A stretch of DNA of 64,000 bases from Phylloscopus collybita (Eukaryota > Chordata > Aves > Passeriformes > Phylloscopidae). The notes under the pieces are model-generated. The model was not told the origin of the DNA. It saw only the letters and a list, made by a program, of their open reading frames with translations, and made no database searches. Position numbers and translations under genes: made by a program. Positions 47,292-57,329 of the stretch are shown in pieces. Position 1 is the stretch's first letter; each line of letters starts with the position of its first letter. The stretch covers positions 8,322,001 through 8,386,000 of the forward strand of contig JAJNNQ010000027.1 of assembly GCA_027886175.1 (NCBI GenBank), in the 5' to 3' direction.

Positions 47292-49594
47292 GGGATGCAT
47301 TCTGCTTAGAAATGGCTGGTGGCTGCTCCCCCAGTGAACAGCTGGACCAATTCATGCTCACCTGAGCAGCTTCTCCACAGCAGCGAAGGAGAGAGATGAA
47401 AAATGGGTGTCTATAAACCTGCAGTGTTGCTGGACAGGGCAGTTAACAACCCTGAGCCACAAACACTTGCTGTCACTGACTACAGATGAGGGATGTCTAA
47501 GAATCACCACTTGGCAGCCCAACCACGGCTGATGGGCACACGCAGCAGCAGAGGAGGAGGGTGGATGGTGTGACTCGCTGCACAGCCTAGGGGAGGCAGA
47601 CACCAAGGCACTGGGCTCCTGCTCCTGCTTTTACCCTTCCTTGCTGCCCAGTGTCATGTTGTTAAATGCCAGATTTGACCTCTCACAGCTGGGTTCCAGT
47701 GTTGGTGAGGGCAGGTGGGATGGGCTATGGGAAAGCCAGGACTGTGTGATTGCTGCATGGGGAGCCCTGGTTGTGCTTTGCTGTGTATCCCAATTACTTC
47801 AGGCTCTGCCCACCCATGCTGGATTCAGCTTTGCAAAGCCCAAGGCACTTCCCTAAAAATTTGAAGAACAATCATTAATTCCACACTCATCTGGGAAGGG
47901 ATTGTGAGGCTGGAGAAAGCCCAGGCTGGGATGTGAGTGACAGATGATGGCCAACCTGGCTGCTCAGCATGGCACCAGCATCCCCAGAGGACACAGCCCC
48001 ACTGGCAGCAGGAACACCAGCTTGCCACCACACTGCCCTGGCTGCTCAGCAAGGTGAGGGGTGGTTTCAGCCCCACTGACTGCCCAGAAGCACAATTCCA
48101 GGGCCAAGTGAAATTCAATGATTTTGTTTCTCTCCAACTTCTCTGGCTGTGGTGACAGAGCCATGACAGCTGCCTGGAAACACAGTTCTGTTCCCACCAG
48201 TGAGAGGGGAGTAAGAACTGCTGCTGCCAAGCACAAAGCCAGGTCATCTCCAGATACTGGGAACAGTCCTGGGATGGGCTGGGAGGCAGCAGAGCCGCAG
48301 CAAGTAGAGAGCACAAACCAGAGTTCTGTGGCACAGCAAGAGAGCCCTGACAAGACAGAGCTGCTGCCTGCACCAAGCACAGAGCAGAGATGTAAAACAG
48401 ATTTTGCTGAGCAGGGAGAGTCTGACACCAGCCCTGAAAGAAGCTCAAGGACTTGGTAAATGAAAGGACATAGGGGGCTGGATATTAGCTGTGGTGGAGG
48501 TGGTTAAAGGAGTCAGCTTTCTGGTGATAAAGCAGCTTCCTCAGAGGATATGGGGGAGAAGAGATCACCTTCCAGAGCAAGATATTGCCAGTGGGAACGG
48601 GAGGTAGAGGTTGACACAGCCTTGCTACATTCAGTTACCAGAGATGGATTTTCCTCCTGGGGGTGAAGGTATCACTGCCCTTTTTTCACTTCCCCTTAAT
48701 GATCCCAGAAGATCACATCCATCTTTTGCAAATACCTCTCTAGAGGAGACCTGGACACCTTGCCTTCTGGAGCTTGCCATGGCTCGATGCAGGCATTGGA
48801 GGTGACTGATGCAGCCTCCCCGTGCTGGGGATGGAAAAGGGGCTGCAGCAGCCCGTGGCTGATGGGACACAGCAGCACCAGCCCTGTAGGCAAGTGCCAC
48901 TGTCCTCAGCCAGCACTGCCAGTAGACAGCCACAGGTCATGTCCCATGTGGTGAGAACCATCATCTGCAGAGCAGGACTGGCTTCCCCTCCTGCGGAAGG
49001 AGGAGGAGAGGGACCTGCCCTTACCCTGGTCTACAAGGAGGCTGTTGTGCAACTGCTGGAGAGAGAGAAGCTGCTATAGGAAAATTTCCTCAGAAGGGGC
49101 TGTGTTGAGGAGGCATGAAGCTATTCAAGCATCTTCACAGATGCTTCTGCAATCAAAGCTCTCAATAATCCTCCTCTTTTGTAGTGAAGGGTCTGGTTCT
49201 GACTGGCAATTTGTTGCTTTGAGCTCTCCATTTCCCCACAATATACAAGATGCAAATCCTCCTGCTCAGCGCAGGCTTACACTCAGTGCCAGGCACTTGT
49301 CACCTCTACTGCAATGAGCACAGTGACTGCAGACACCTCCTCCTCCTCAACGTGGAGTTCCCAGAACACTTCAGCCCCGGCCTCTAGAGTCCCAAAGTGT
49401 TTGGGTGCCTGAAGTGGGACAGCAGGACTTGGAGAGCTGCAGCTGGATGAGAGTTCTTGTTGCCAAGGGCCTGGGCTGGAAACTCAGGTACAAACACTCA
49501 GCAATGCTCAACTCTCTGCAAACAGCAATGGGCCAAGTGTCCAGACCTGCCAGAGCAGGCAGCTGTGGCCACAGCACTGACAGACTTGCTGTGA
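47292..49594. other. Intergenic, no gene recognised
   Basis: Mid-GC sequence with frames up to 207 codons and no domain. Nothing recognised. Confidence 0.5.
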
Positions 49595-49599
49595 GTGGG
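49595..49599. repeat. Target-site duplication GTGGG, left copy
   Basis: GTGGG directly precedes the left LTR terminus and is matched by GTGGG at 56046-56050. A 5-bp duplication is the size typical of ERVL-group integrases. Confidence 0.9.
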
Positions 49600-50266
49600 T
49601 GTCTTGGTTTGGAAAGACAGGTATCTGCCAGGGAAACTGAGGTTCCCCTAGGATGGAGAATACCAACCCCTCGCACCCCGACGAATTATAATTTTGCAAT
49701 CAAGGGCTCTCAGGCGAAGATGTTGGGAATAGGAATAACAGTTATTTACTAGGAGGTTTAACAATACAAATATGATAGGAAACAAAACCACCCAACCAAA
49801 CAGACAAATAAACAAATAAACAATAATTTTAGAAGAAAACCCTGACAAAGTCAGAGTTTCAATCTGACCCTGTGATTCAGGATGTTGATAACAGTCCAAA
49901 CGTAAACAGTCCAAACACTTCTGGAGTGGCAGACGTGATCCTGTTGGAGCAGAGATGATTCTGCGAAGAAACCGGTTCAGGGACGGCGTGGAGGGAGACG
50001 GGATGACGAGCACAGGAGACGAAGAAGCTCTTCCCACCACGCAGCGAAGGAAGCGCCGCGCACCCCGCTCCTGCAACAGAACAGCACCGACCCCACCCGG
50101 CCACCTCCCCTCCCCCCCACCCCCCACCGCCAGGGCATGAGATGTATAGAAATGCAAATGCACCGCACAGGCTGGGGAAGGTAACAATGGCCTATCAAGG
50201 TGGGTCATCAGGCCCCAAAACAGATGTAAATAGAATACACAAAACCCAGCTCCACAACCCAAGACA
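49600..50266 (-). repeat. 3' LTR of the ERVL-type provirus
   Basis: 667 bp, TG..CA ends. It differs from the 5' LTR only at 49803 (G here, A at 55582, plus strand). It has an octamer (50152-50159, ATTTGCAT on the sense strand) closely followed by a TATA-like CTATACA. It lacks a canonical AATAAA in sense and has an AGTAAA variant. A frame of 204 codons without a starting ATG runs through it. Confidence 0.95.
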
Positions 50267-50270
50267 ACGT

Positions 50271-50280
50271 TCCACCCCTT
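50271..50280 (-). other. Polypurine tract of the provirus
   Basis: AAGGGGTGGA on the sense strand, four bases (ACGT) before the 3' LTR. It is the purine run expected as the plus-strand primer. The T in its middle and the four-base gap to the LTR are slight departures from the usual form. Confidence 0.6.
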
Positions 50281-50345
50281 ATTCTATTACCATCTGTATC
50301 ATACCTAAATTAATAAACTCCACTATACAGAATGAACCCTCACAC

Positions 50346-51040
50346 TCAGTTCTCACTTAGGATTAGGTTTTCCTGTGGTACACAACTGGTTTTCCCATCT
50401 TTCTGCATCACCCACCAAGTGTTACCAGGTCCTTGAGCAAAAACAATCCCACGGGTGGGTTCACCTTTGCCCAAGGTGGGGTTTACCCAAACAGTCTTTC
50501 CTAAGATACCTCTCATATGTACTACAGGGACTTTGTCTCCATCCACTGTGTGCAAAGGGGTAGACTGGGCAGGACCAGCTCGATTAATAGACCCTCGGGT
50601 GTTGACCATCCAGGTGGCCTTTGCTAAGTTCACTTCCCAATTTCTGAAGGTCCCCCCGCCAAGTGCTTTCAGGGTGGTCTTAAGCAGTCCATTGCACCGT
50701 TCAACTTTCCCGGCAGCTGGTGCATGATAAGGGATGTGATATATCCATTCAATGCCGTGTTCCTTAGCCCAGGTGTTTATGAGGCTGTTCTTGAAATGAG
50801 TCCCGTTGTCCGACTCAATTCTCTCAGGGGTGCCATGTCTCCACAGGACTTGTTTTTCCAGGCCCAGGATGGTGTTCCGGGCGGTGGCATGAGGCACAGG
50901 GTAGGTCTCCAGCCACCCAGTGGTGGCTTCCACCATGGTCAGCACGTAGCGCTTGCCTTGGCGGGTTTGGGGCAGTGTGATGTAATCAATCTGCCAGGCC
51001 TCCCCATACTTGTACTTGGACCACCGTCCACCGTACAGAG
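50346..51040 (-). pseudogene. pol: Integrase catalytic core and C-terminal part, shifted frame
   Basis: This frame carries the DDE integrase core: D in AWQIDYI, D in ESDNGTHF and E in GKVERCNG, with exactly 35 residues between the last two (D,D-35-E), followed by a basic/aromatic C-terminal domain and a stop at 50346. It continues the pol frame upstream but is offset by one base, so no uninterrupted Pol product can include it. The breakpoint lies between about 51,030 and 51,060, before which the HHCC zinc-binding domain is in the other frame. A processed downstream product seems unlikely without a start. All three catalytic residues are intact. Confidence 0.85.
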
Positions 51041-53527
51041 GGGCTTCACCCGCTTGGCCTGCTTGATGGCAGCACACGTCTCACAGTCGTGGATAACCTG
51101 TGAAATACTGTTCATGGTTAGATCCACCCCTCGGTCTCGTGCCCACTTATAGGTGGCATCTCTGCCCTGATGACCTGAAGCATCATGGGCCCACCGAGCT
51201 AGGAACAACTCTCCCTTGTGTTGCCAATCCAAGTCTACCTTGGATACCTTTATCCTCGCAGCTTGATCTACTTGCTCGTTGTTCCGGTGCTCCTCATTAG
51301 CCCGACTCTTGGGGACATGGGCATCCACATGACGGACTTTCACAGGTAGTTTCCCTACCCTGATGGCAATGTCCTTCCACTCATCAGCAGCCCAGATTGG
51401 TTTTCCCCTACGCTGCCAGTTGGCTTTTTTCCACCTTTCCAGCCAGCCCCACAGAGCATTAGCCACCATCCACGAATCAGTGTAGAGGTAGAGCTTCGGC
51501 CACTTCTCTCTTTCAGCAATGTCCAGGGCCAATTGAACAGCTTTGAGTTCAGCAAGCTGGCTTGACCCACCTTCTCCTTCAGTGGCGTGTGCAACTTGTC
51601 TTGTGGGGCTCCATACGGCTGCTTTCCACTTCCGGTTCATCCCTACGATGCGACAGGAACCATCAGTGAAAAGAGCGTAGCGTGTTTCTTCTGCTGGCAG
51701 TTGGTTGTATGGTGGAGCTTCTTCAGCCCGGGTTACTTGTTCTTCTTCGTCAGTGAGACTGAAGTTCTCAGCTTCTGGCCAGTTGGTGATTACTTCCAAA
51801 ATCCCAGGGCGATTCGGGTTACCAATACGGGCGCGCTGAGTGATGAGGGCGATCCATTTGCTCCATGTAGCATCGGTGGCATGGTGGGTGGAGGGAACCT
51901 TTCCTTTAAACATCCACCCCAGCACCGGTAGTCGGGGTGCCAGGAGGAGTTGTGCTTCAGTGCCAATCACCTCTGAGGCAGCTTGAACTCCTTCGTAGGC
52001 GGCCAAGATCTCCTTCTCTGTGGGAGTGTAATTGGCTTCAGACCCTCTGTAGCTTCGGCTCCAGAATCCCAGTGGCCGGCCTCGAGTCTCACCTGGCACC
52101 TTCTGCCACAGGCTCCAGGACAGACCATGGCTCCCGGCTGCAGAGTAGAGCACGTTCTTTACCTCTGGTCCCGTCCTGACTGGGCCAAGGGCTACTGCAT
52201 GTGCGATTTCCTGCTTGATCTGGGCAAAGGCGTGTTGCTGTTCTGGGCCCCAGTGGAAATCGTTCTTCTTGCGGGTAACCAGGTAGAGAGGGCTCACAAT
52301 CTGACTGTACTCAGGGATGTGCATCCTCCAAAAGCCAATGGCCCCTAGGAAAGCTTGTGTTTCCTTCTTGTTGGTTGGTGGGGACATGGCAGTGATCTTA
52401 TTGATGACCTCAGTGGGAATCTGACGCCGTCCATCTTGCCACTTCACTCCCAGGAACTGGATCTCTTGGGCAGGTCCCTTGACTTTGCTCTTCTTGATGG
52501 CAAAACCGGCTTCCAGGAGAATTTGGATGATCTTCTCTCCTTTCTCAAAGACTTCCATTGCCGTGTTCCCCCACACAATGATGTCATCTATGTACTGTAG
52601 ATGGTCCGGAGCCTCACCCTTTTCCAGTGCATCCTGGATCAGTCCATGGCAGATGGTGGGACTGTGCTTCCACCCCTGGGGCAGCCGATTCCAGGTGTAC
52701 TGCACACCCCTCCAGGTGAAAGCAAACTGGGGTCTGCACTCTGCTGCCACAGGAATGGAGAAGAAGGCATTGGCAATGTCAATGGTCGCGTACCACTTTG
52801 CTGCCTTGGACTCCAGCTCATACTGCAACTCCAACATGTCTGGCACAGCAGCGCTCAGTGGTGGCGTGACCTCATTCAGACCACGGTAATCCACTGTCAG
52901 TCTCCATTCCCCACTGGGCTTACGCACAGGCCAGATGGGGCTGTTAAAAGGTGAATGAGCCTTACTGACCACCCCTTGGCTCTCCAGTTTACGAATCATC
53001 TCATGGATTGGGGTCACAGAGTCTCTGTCGGTGCGGTATTGCCGACGGTGCACTGTTGCTGTGGCAATTGGTACCTGTTGTTCTTCAACTCTTAGCAGTC
53101 CCACAGCAGAAGGGTCATCTGAGAGACCAGGCAAGGTATTCAGTTGTTTGATCTCTTCCGTCTCTACAGCAGCTACTCCAAAAGCCCAACGATATCCTTT
53201 TGGGTCTTTGAAATATCCATTTCTGAGATAGTCTATGCCGAGGATGCACGGGGCCTCTGGGCCAGTCACAATGGGGTGTTTCTGCCACCCATTCCCAGTT
53301 AAACTCACTTCGGCTTCCACTACAGTCAGCTGCTGGGACCCTCCTGTCACCCCAGAAATAGAAATGGGTTCTGTTCCTACATACCCTGATGGCATCAGGG
53401 TACATTGGGCACCAGTGTCAACCAAAGCCGTGTATTTTTGTGGGTCAGATGTGCCAGGCCATCGGATCCACACAGTCCAATAGATCCGATTATCCCTTTC
53501 CTCTACCTGGCTAGAGGCAGGGCCCCT
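50939..53527 (-). pseudogene. pol: pro-pol: protease, reverse transcriptase, RNase H, integrase zinc domain
   Basis: The frame is open from the codon after the gag UAG to a premature stop at 50939. Counting from the GTG at 53473, the visible parts are: aspartic protease with LVDTGAQ near residue 17; reverse transcriptase with D232 and the YIDD box at 294-297; RNase H with catalytic D604, E642, D666 and D736; and the integrase HHCC motif (H763, H768, C797, C800). After residue about 810 the frame runs out of register and ends in unrelated residues. There is no ATG near the start, so expression would depend on readthrough of the gag stop. The enzyme cores look intact up to the shift. Confidence 0.88.
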
Positions 53528-53532
53528 CTAGC
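53510..53532 (-). promoter_or_regulatory. Perfect 8-bp hairpin enclosing the gag UAG stop
   Basis: GCTAGAGG and CCTCTAGC flank a seven-base loop GGCCCTG. The gag stop TAG (53530-53528) lies in the first arm and pol continues in the same frame. Gammaretroviruses make Gag-Pol by UAG readthrough aided by a downstream RNA structure, so a readthrough signal is a reasonable reading. A chance palindrome or a recent nonsense mutation is the alternative. Confidence 0.5.
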
Positions 53533-55288
53533 ACTGGTTATCCCCTCCCTGAGCATACATACTAGAGGTTCCTTCAAGGGGATTCAACACAGCATTGACA
53601 GCTTGGTTATAGGAGGCTGAGGCTACTTTCATTTTTGTGGAACCCCCTTGGTGATTGTTCCTCTCCTTGAGCTCACGCACCCGTGCTGCCAGGACAGAAG
53701 TGGGTTTCCCATCCCACATTCCCATGTCTTCCCCATGGTCACGCAGATAAAACCACAGGTCAGCTCTTGGGGTGTACCCTCTCTCTCGAGCTGGGGGTCG
53801 TTGGGCTCTAACTCTGGGGCCTGTGACTCGCACTGGTGCCACATTGGAACTGTTTGTCCTCATCTCCTCCCTCACCCCCCTTATCTCTTCTTTGAGTTCT
53901 TTAACCACGGCAGAGATATGAGCCTGCATCGGGCCATTGATCATACTTTCATAGTTCCTAAGCTTATTGGCAACAGACCCCACTGTCTCTCGATTGTCCT
54001 CAGCATTAATTGTTGCAATAAAGGTGGTGTACTGAGATGGCCCTAGATTTGCCAGATTCCACAACATCTGCCCTGTGCATTTAACCTTGTCAGGGTCATT
54101 ATCATGCTGTCCACTCCTCCCAAAAAGTACCTCCAGCACCGCCACTTCCCTCAGCTGTTGGATCCCTTCCTCCAGAGTTTTCCAGCGCATTCTATGGTGG
54201 TGCTCCTGCATTCTTTCTTTGTGGATAAATCTCTCTCTCACACTCATTAAAAGCCGCTCCCAAAGGGAAAGGGGTCCTGGCTCTCTTACAAATACCTGAT
54301 TTATACCTGAGTCCTGGGTCAAGGGTCCCAAATTCCTTGCCTCACCACTGTCCAATTGCACACCAGTACCCATGAGGTCCCAAACCCGAAGTAGCCAGGC
54401 TGTGTAAGCCTCACGCCCCCGCCGTACAATATCTTTTTGCAGGTTACGGAGACTTTCATACGACAGGGACTCGGTGATGATCTGAACATGTGATTCCCCT
54501 GCAGGTTGTGAGGGCCCTCCTTTCTTATTGTCTGGGTTTGCTGTTTTCACCTTAGATTTCTTTGTTTCCACAGGGGCAACTGCCGCTGGCTGTGACTGCC
54601 CCTGTGGTTCAGCTGGGACCTGAGCAGTTGTAATCTCTGTGGGTTTCATTGCTGCACCATCAGGCTCTCTTTTGTCAGGGCAGGGGAAGGATTTCCCACT
54701 AGCTGGGGAGATGTACTCCCTCAGCATCTGGCTCATCTTTTCTTGCATCTCCTTAATCAGAGCCCCCACCCAAACCGGGTGGTTTATCTCTGAGGCAGGC
54801 TGTGGGGCAGGAGCGGACTCTTGGGCTGCATTCTTATTCTCTGGGGTACTTATTAAGGTGCTTACCCAGGCCAATTTCCCCTTATCTCTGAATGCCAAAC
54901 AGAACAGGCATACCAGCAACACCAGCCACTGTATGATATCATTAGCACTCAGAGATTTCAACCCTTCAAAAACTGGTGGGGTGGACCCAAAAAACTGTGT
55001 GAAGGGCTGGGAGAAAATTTCCCCCGGTGCCATTTCCTTACAATAGGTACCATTGTTAAAGTAACCCCAGAAGCACAGAGTTAGCCTATGATAGCTATGA
55101 ATCCATGTGCTTGCTTTCCAGAGGAAGTTAAAAATCCATGAATTTCTCACCTTATTAATCCACAAAACAAACTGAATGCCAGCCACAGTAGCCTTAGTCA
55201 TAGGACCCATATTAACATAAGGAGTAGCAAATGGCAGAAATACAGCCACCACCACGTGCCACCCAAACCAGGGAAAGCTAGACCACAT
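53528..55288 (-). CDS. gag: gag-position open frame (586 codons from first ATG)
   Basis: The frame is open from the PBS region, but the first ATG is at 55288-55286, giving 586 residues to the UAG at 53528. Upstream the frame uses no ATG. From N to C: hydrophobic stretches around WHVVVAVFLPFA and a second near IIQWLVLLVCLFCLAF; a Pro/Gln/Ala-rich linker with a KKSKVK basic patch; a helical middle part that I take as capsid-like; a charged coiled-coil-like segment (VVKELKEEIRGVREEM); and an Arg-rich stretch. There is no CCHC zinc knuckle. Assignment as Gag is by position and length, since sequence similarity by eye is weak. The hydrophobic N-terminus is unusual for a Gag. The frame has no stop or shift. 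Confidence 0.75.
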   Translation of the reverse strand: MWSSFPWFGWHVVVAVFLPFATPYVNMGPMTKATVAGIQFVLWINKVRNSWIFNFLWKASTWIHSYHRLTLCFWGYFNNGTYCKEMAPGEIFSQPFTQFFGSTPPVFEGLKSLSANDIIQWLVLLVCLFCLAFRDKGKLAWVSTLISTPENKNAAQESAPAPQPASEINHPVWVGALIKEMQEKMSQMLREYISPASGKSFPCPDKREPDGAAMKPTEITTAQVPAEPQGQSQPAAVAPVETKKSKVKTANPDNKKGGPSQPAGESHVQIITESLSYESLRNLQKDIVRRGREAYTAWLLRVWDLMGTGVQLDSGEARNLGPLTQDSGINQVFVREPGPLSLWERLLMSVRERFIHKERMQEHHHRMRWKTLEEGIQQLREVAVLEVLFGRSGQHDNDPDKVKCTGQMLWNLANLGPSQYTTFIATINAEDNRETVGSVANKLRNYESMINGPMQAHISAVVKELKEEIRGVREEMRTNSSNVAPVRVTGPRVRAQRPPARERGYTPRADLWFYLRDHGEDMGMWDGKPTSVLAARVRELKERNNHQGGSTKMKVASASYNQAVNAVLNPLEGTSSMYAQGGDNQC

Positions 55289-55354
55289 TATTCTGGCCAG
55301 TGGGCTTTTATCTAATACCCAAGAACTGTTATTCCTCTCTCTCAATGCCCTCGT

Positions 55355-55373
55355 GCCCCACCCTTGGGCGCCA
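55355..55373 (-). other. Primer-binding site, tRNA-Lys-like
   Basis: TGGCGCCCAAGGGTGGGGC begins five bases after the 5' LTR (spacer GATTT). It resembles the tRNA-Lys(1,2)-type site used by spumaviruses and some betaretroviruses, TGGCGCCC followed by a GTGGGGC end, but differs in the middle by one added base and one change. The primer could be another tRNA. Confidence 0.65.
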
Positions 55374-55378
55374 AAATC

Positions 55379-56045
55379 TGTCTTGGTTTGGAAAGACAGG
55401 TATCTGCCAGGGAAACTGAGGTTCCCCTAGGATGGAGAATACCAACCCCTCGCACCCCGACGAATTATAATTTTGCAATCAAGGGCTCTCAGGCGAAGAT
55501 GTTGGGAATAGGAATAACAGTTATTTACTAGGAGGTTTAACAATACAAATATGATAGGAAACAAAACCACCCAACCAAACAAACAAATAAACAAATAAAC
55601 AATAATTTTAGAAGAAAACCCTGACAAAGTCAGAGTTTCAATCTGACCCTGTGATTCAGGATGTTGATAACAGTCCAAACGTAAACAGTCCAAACACTTC
55701 TGGAGTGGCAGACGTGATCCTGTTGGAGCAGAGATGATTCTGCGAAGAAACCGGTTCAGGGACGGCGTGGAGGGAGACGGGATGACGAGCACAGGAGACG
55801 AAGAAGCTCTTCCCACCACGCAGCGAAGGAAGCGCCGCGCACCCCGCTCCTGCAACAGAACAGCACCGACCCCACCCGGCCACCTCCCCTCCCCCCCACC
55901 CCCCACCGCCAGGGCATGAGATGTATAGAAATGCAAATGCACCGCACAGGCTGGGGAAGGTAACAATGGCCTATCAAGGTGGGTCATCAGGCCCCAAAAC
56001 AGATGTAAATAGAATACACAAAACCCAGCTCCACAACCCAAGACA
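55379..56045 (-). repeat. 5' LTR of the ERVL-type provirus
   Basis: 667 bp, 666 of them identical to the 3' LTR. The sense strand starts TGTCTTGGGTTGTGG and ends CCAAGACA. Contains the same octamer/TATA-like pair and a G-rich stretch (plus-strand C-run near 55,885-55,905). Confidence 0.95.
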
Positions 56046-56050
56046 GTGGG
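56046..56050. repeat. Target-site duplication GTGGG, right copy
   Basis: Exact repeat of 49595-49599, followed by TAATTAATGG. The pre-insertion site would have read GTGAGTGGGTAATTAATGG. Confidence 0.9.
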
Positions 56051-56852
56051 TAATTAATGGTGCAATAATGGTGATGCTGGCAGAAAGGCTTCCTCAAGGC
56101 TGGCAGCTGTAGTAGGACTCATTTTAAGTGTGAGAAGGAAAACCACGCAAATGTTGAGGTCTGACAGCACACCTTGTGCCTCTGGAAAACCCTCTGGCCT
56201 CAGGACATCCCCCTTCTGTCACAGCATCCCACTAACTGCTGTCATCAAAGGTCACCAGATACTTCTTCCATAACATTTAGTGAATAATCAAGGGAGCAGG
56301 ATGGAGTGGAGGCAGGGGGATGGTGAAGGATAAGGAAACACTCGAAGACCTGGGGGAACAATAATCCTGTTTTGGAGCCAGGACTGCAAGATGCTGTTTA
56401 AATGACTGTTGCTTTATGGAGCAGTTTAAAGTCTGCCTGTTCTCTCTGCTGACCTACACTGAGGCCACCACTGAGCTCAGCCATCTCCCCTCTCTCTGTG
56501 CCTGCTCCACTCCTCCATGGTGTGCCATTGTCACACTGATGGGTGCTGGAGCATTTGCAGCCACCTCAGTGAGGCTTCCCAGGCCCAGGGAGGGTCGCGC
56601 TTCTTTGCCATGAGTACCTTGATCCTTCCCCAGTCCCTGGCCATCAAGGAAACCACCAGCAATTGATTTAGCTGTGGTCAGGCCAGAATGTCATTTATTT
56701 GCATCATTTCAGTGTTAAAAGTGAGTTTGAAGGAGGGTTTTTACCTGCTGCCAGTAACTGAATGCAGCTGTAACACACAGCATCACCAAAATGAGAACGG
56801 GTCAGGTACCAAAGCTGTTGACAATGCTCAGCTACACTGAAGCCATGAAAAA

Positions 56853-56905
56853 TTACAGAATCATAGAATGGTTTGAGCTGCTCAAAGCACAACCCAACCT
56901 TCTCC
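56853..56905 (-). mobile_element. CR1 LINE 3'-end relic
   Basis: The minus strand reads TTTGAGCAGCTCAAACC followed by ATTCTATGATTCTGTA, two copies of the 8-bp ATTCTRTG repeat that ends CR1 elements. The adjoining sequence resembles CR1 3' UTR with an internal deletion. A short fragment of about 50 bp. Confidence 0.6.
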
Positions 56906-57329
56906 TGAAAGAATGGAGAAAACCAAGGGAATTCTTTTTTCATTGTTCATTTTCATTTCCTTCAAGTTCAGAGAGGAAAAATGACCCTTCTCTTGAAGAA
57001 GCTTCTTCTGATGAGCATTCCAATGAAAAAATGGGAAGAAGCCAGAGATGCAGCATCCTGCCAGTGGAAAATGCTACAGGGGTTGGCTGTGCCACGGCCT
57101 GTCAGCCACCCAGCCCCTCGTGGAAGGCACCAAAGGGACCACAATGACAGAGCAACATAAGGAAAGGAAAAAAGACAAAAATATAGCACATGAGACTCAG
57201 TCTAGACGACAAGGAAATAATTTATTTCCAGATCCCAGAAAGACCTTGAAAAAAAATAACAAGGGTGAGGAAATCAACCTTCTAATTTCATCTGGGTAGA
57301 GAAACAAACCCCCAAGTGACTCCATCAGA

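Larger units (their letters stand above)
49600..56045 (-). mobile_element. ERVL-type (class III) endogenous provirus, near full length
   Basis: A 6,446-bp minus-strand provirus with two 667-bp LTRs, a primer-binding site, a gag-position frame, and a pro-pol frame with protease, reverse transcriptase, RNase H and integrase, then a polypurine tract. There is no env and no dUTPase after integrase. The LTRs begin TGTCTTGG and end CCAAGACA, a perfect 8-bp terminal inverted repeat. The 5-bp duplication and the style of the reverse transcriptase-RNase H connection place it with the spumavirus-related class III ERVs. The LTRs differ at one base, so insertion is recent. Integrase is broken by an indel near 51,040, and a UAG separates gag from pol. 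It lies on the same strand as CDH22, 3.6 kb downstream of its stop codon. Confidence 0.95.

Noticed and set aside
50346..50370. A dUTPase or env downstream of integrase
   Set aside because: Only about 80 bp separate the integrase stop from the 3' LTR, so there is no room.
51040..51060. Programmed frameshift in integrase as an explanation for the frame change
   Set aside because: No slippery heptamer of the X XXY YYZ type is present, and retroviruses do not usually shift inside integrase. A small indel is simpler.
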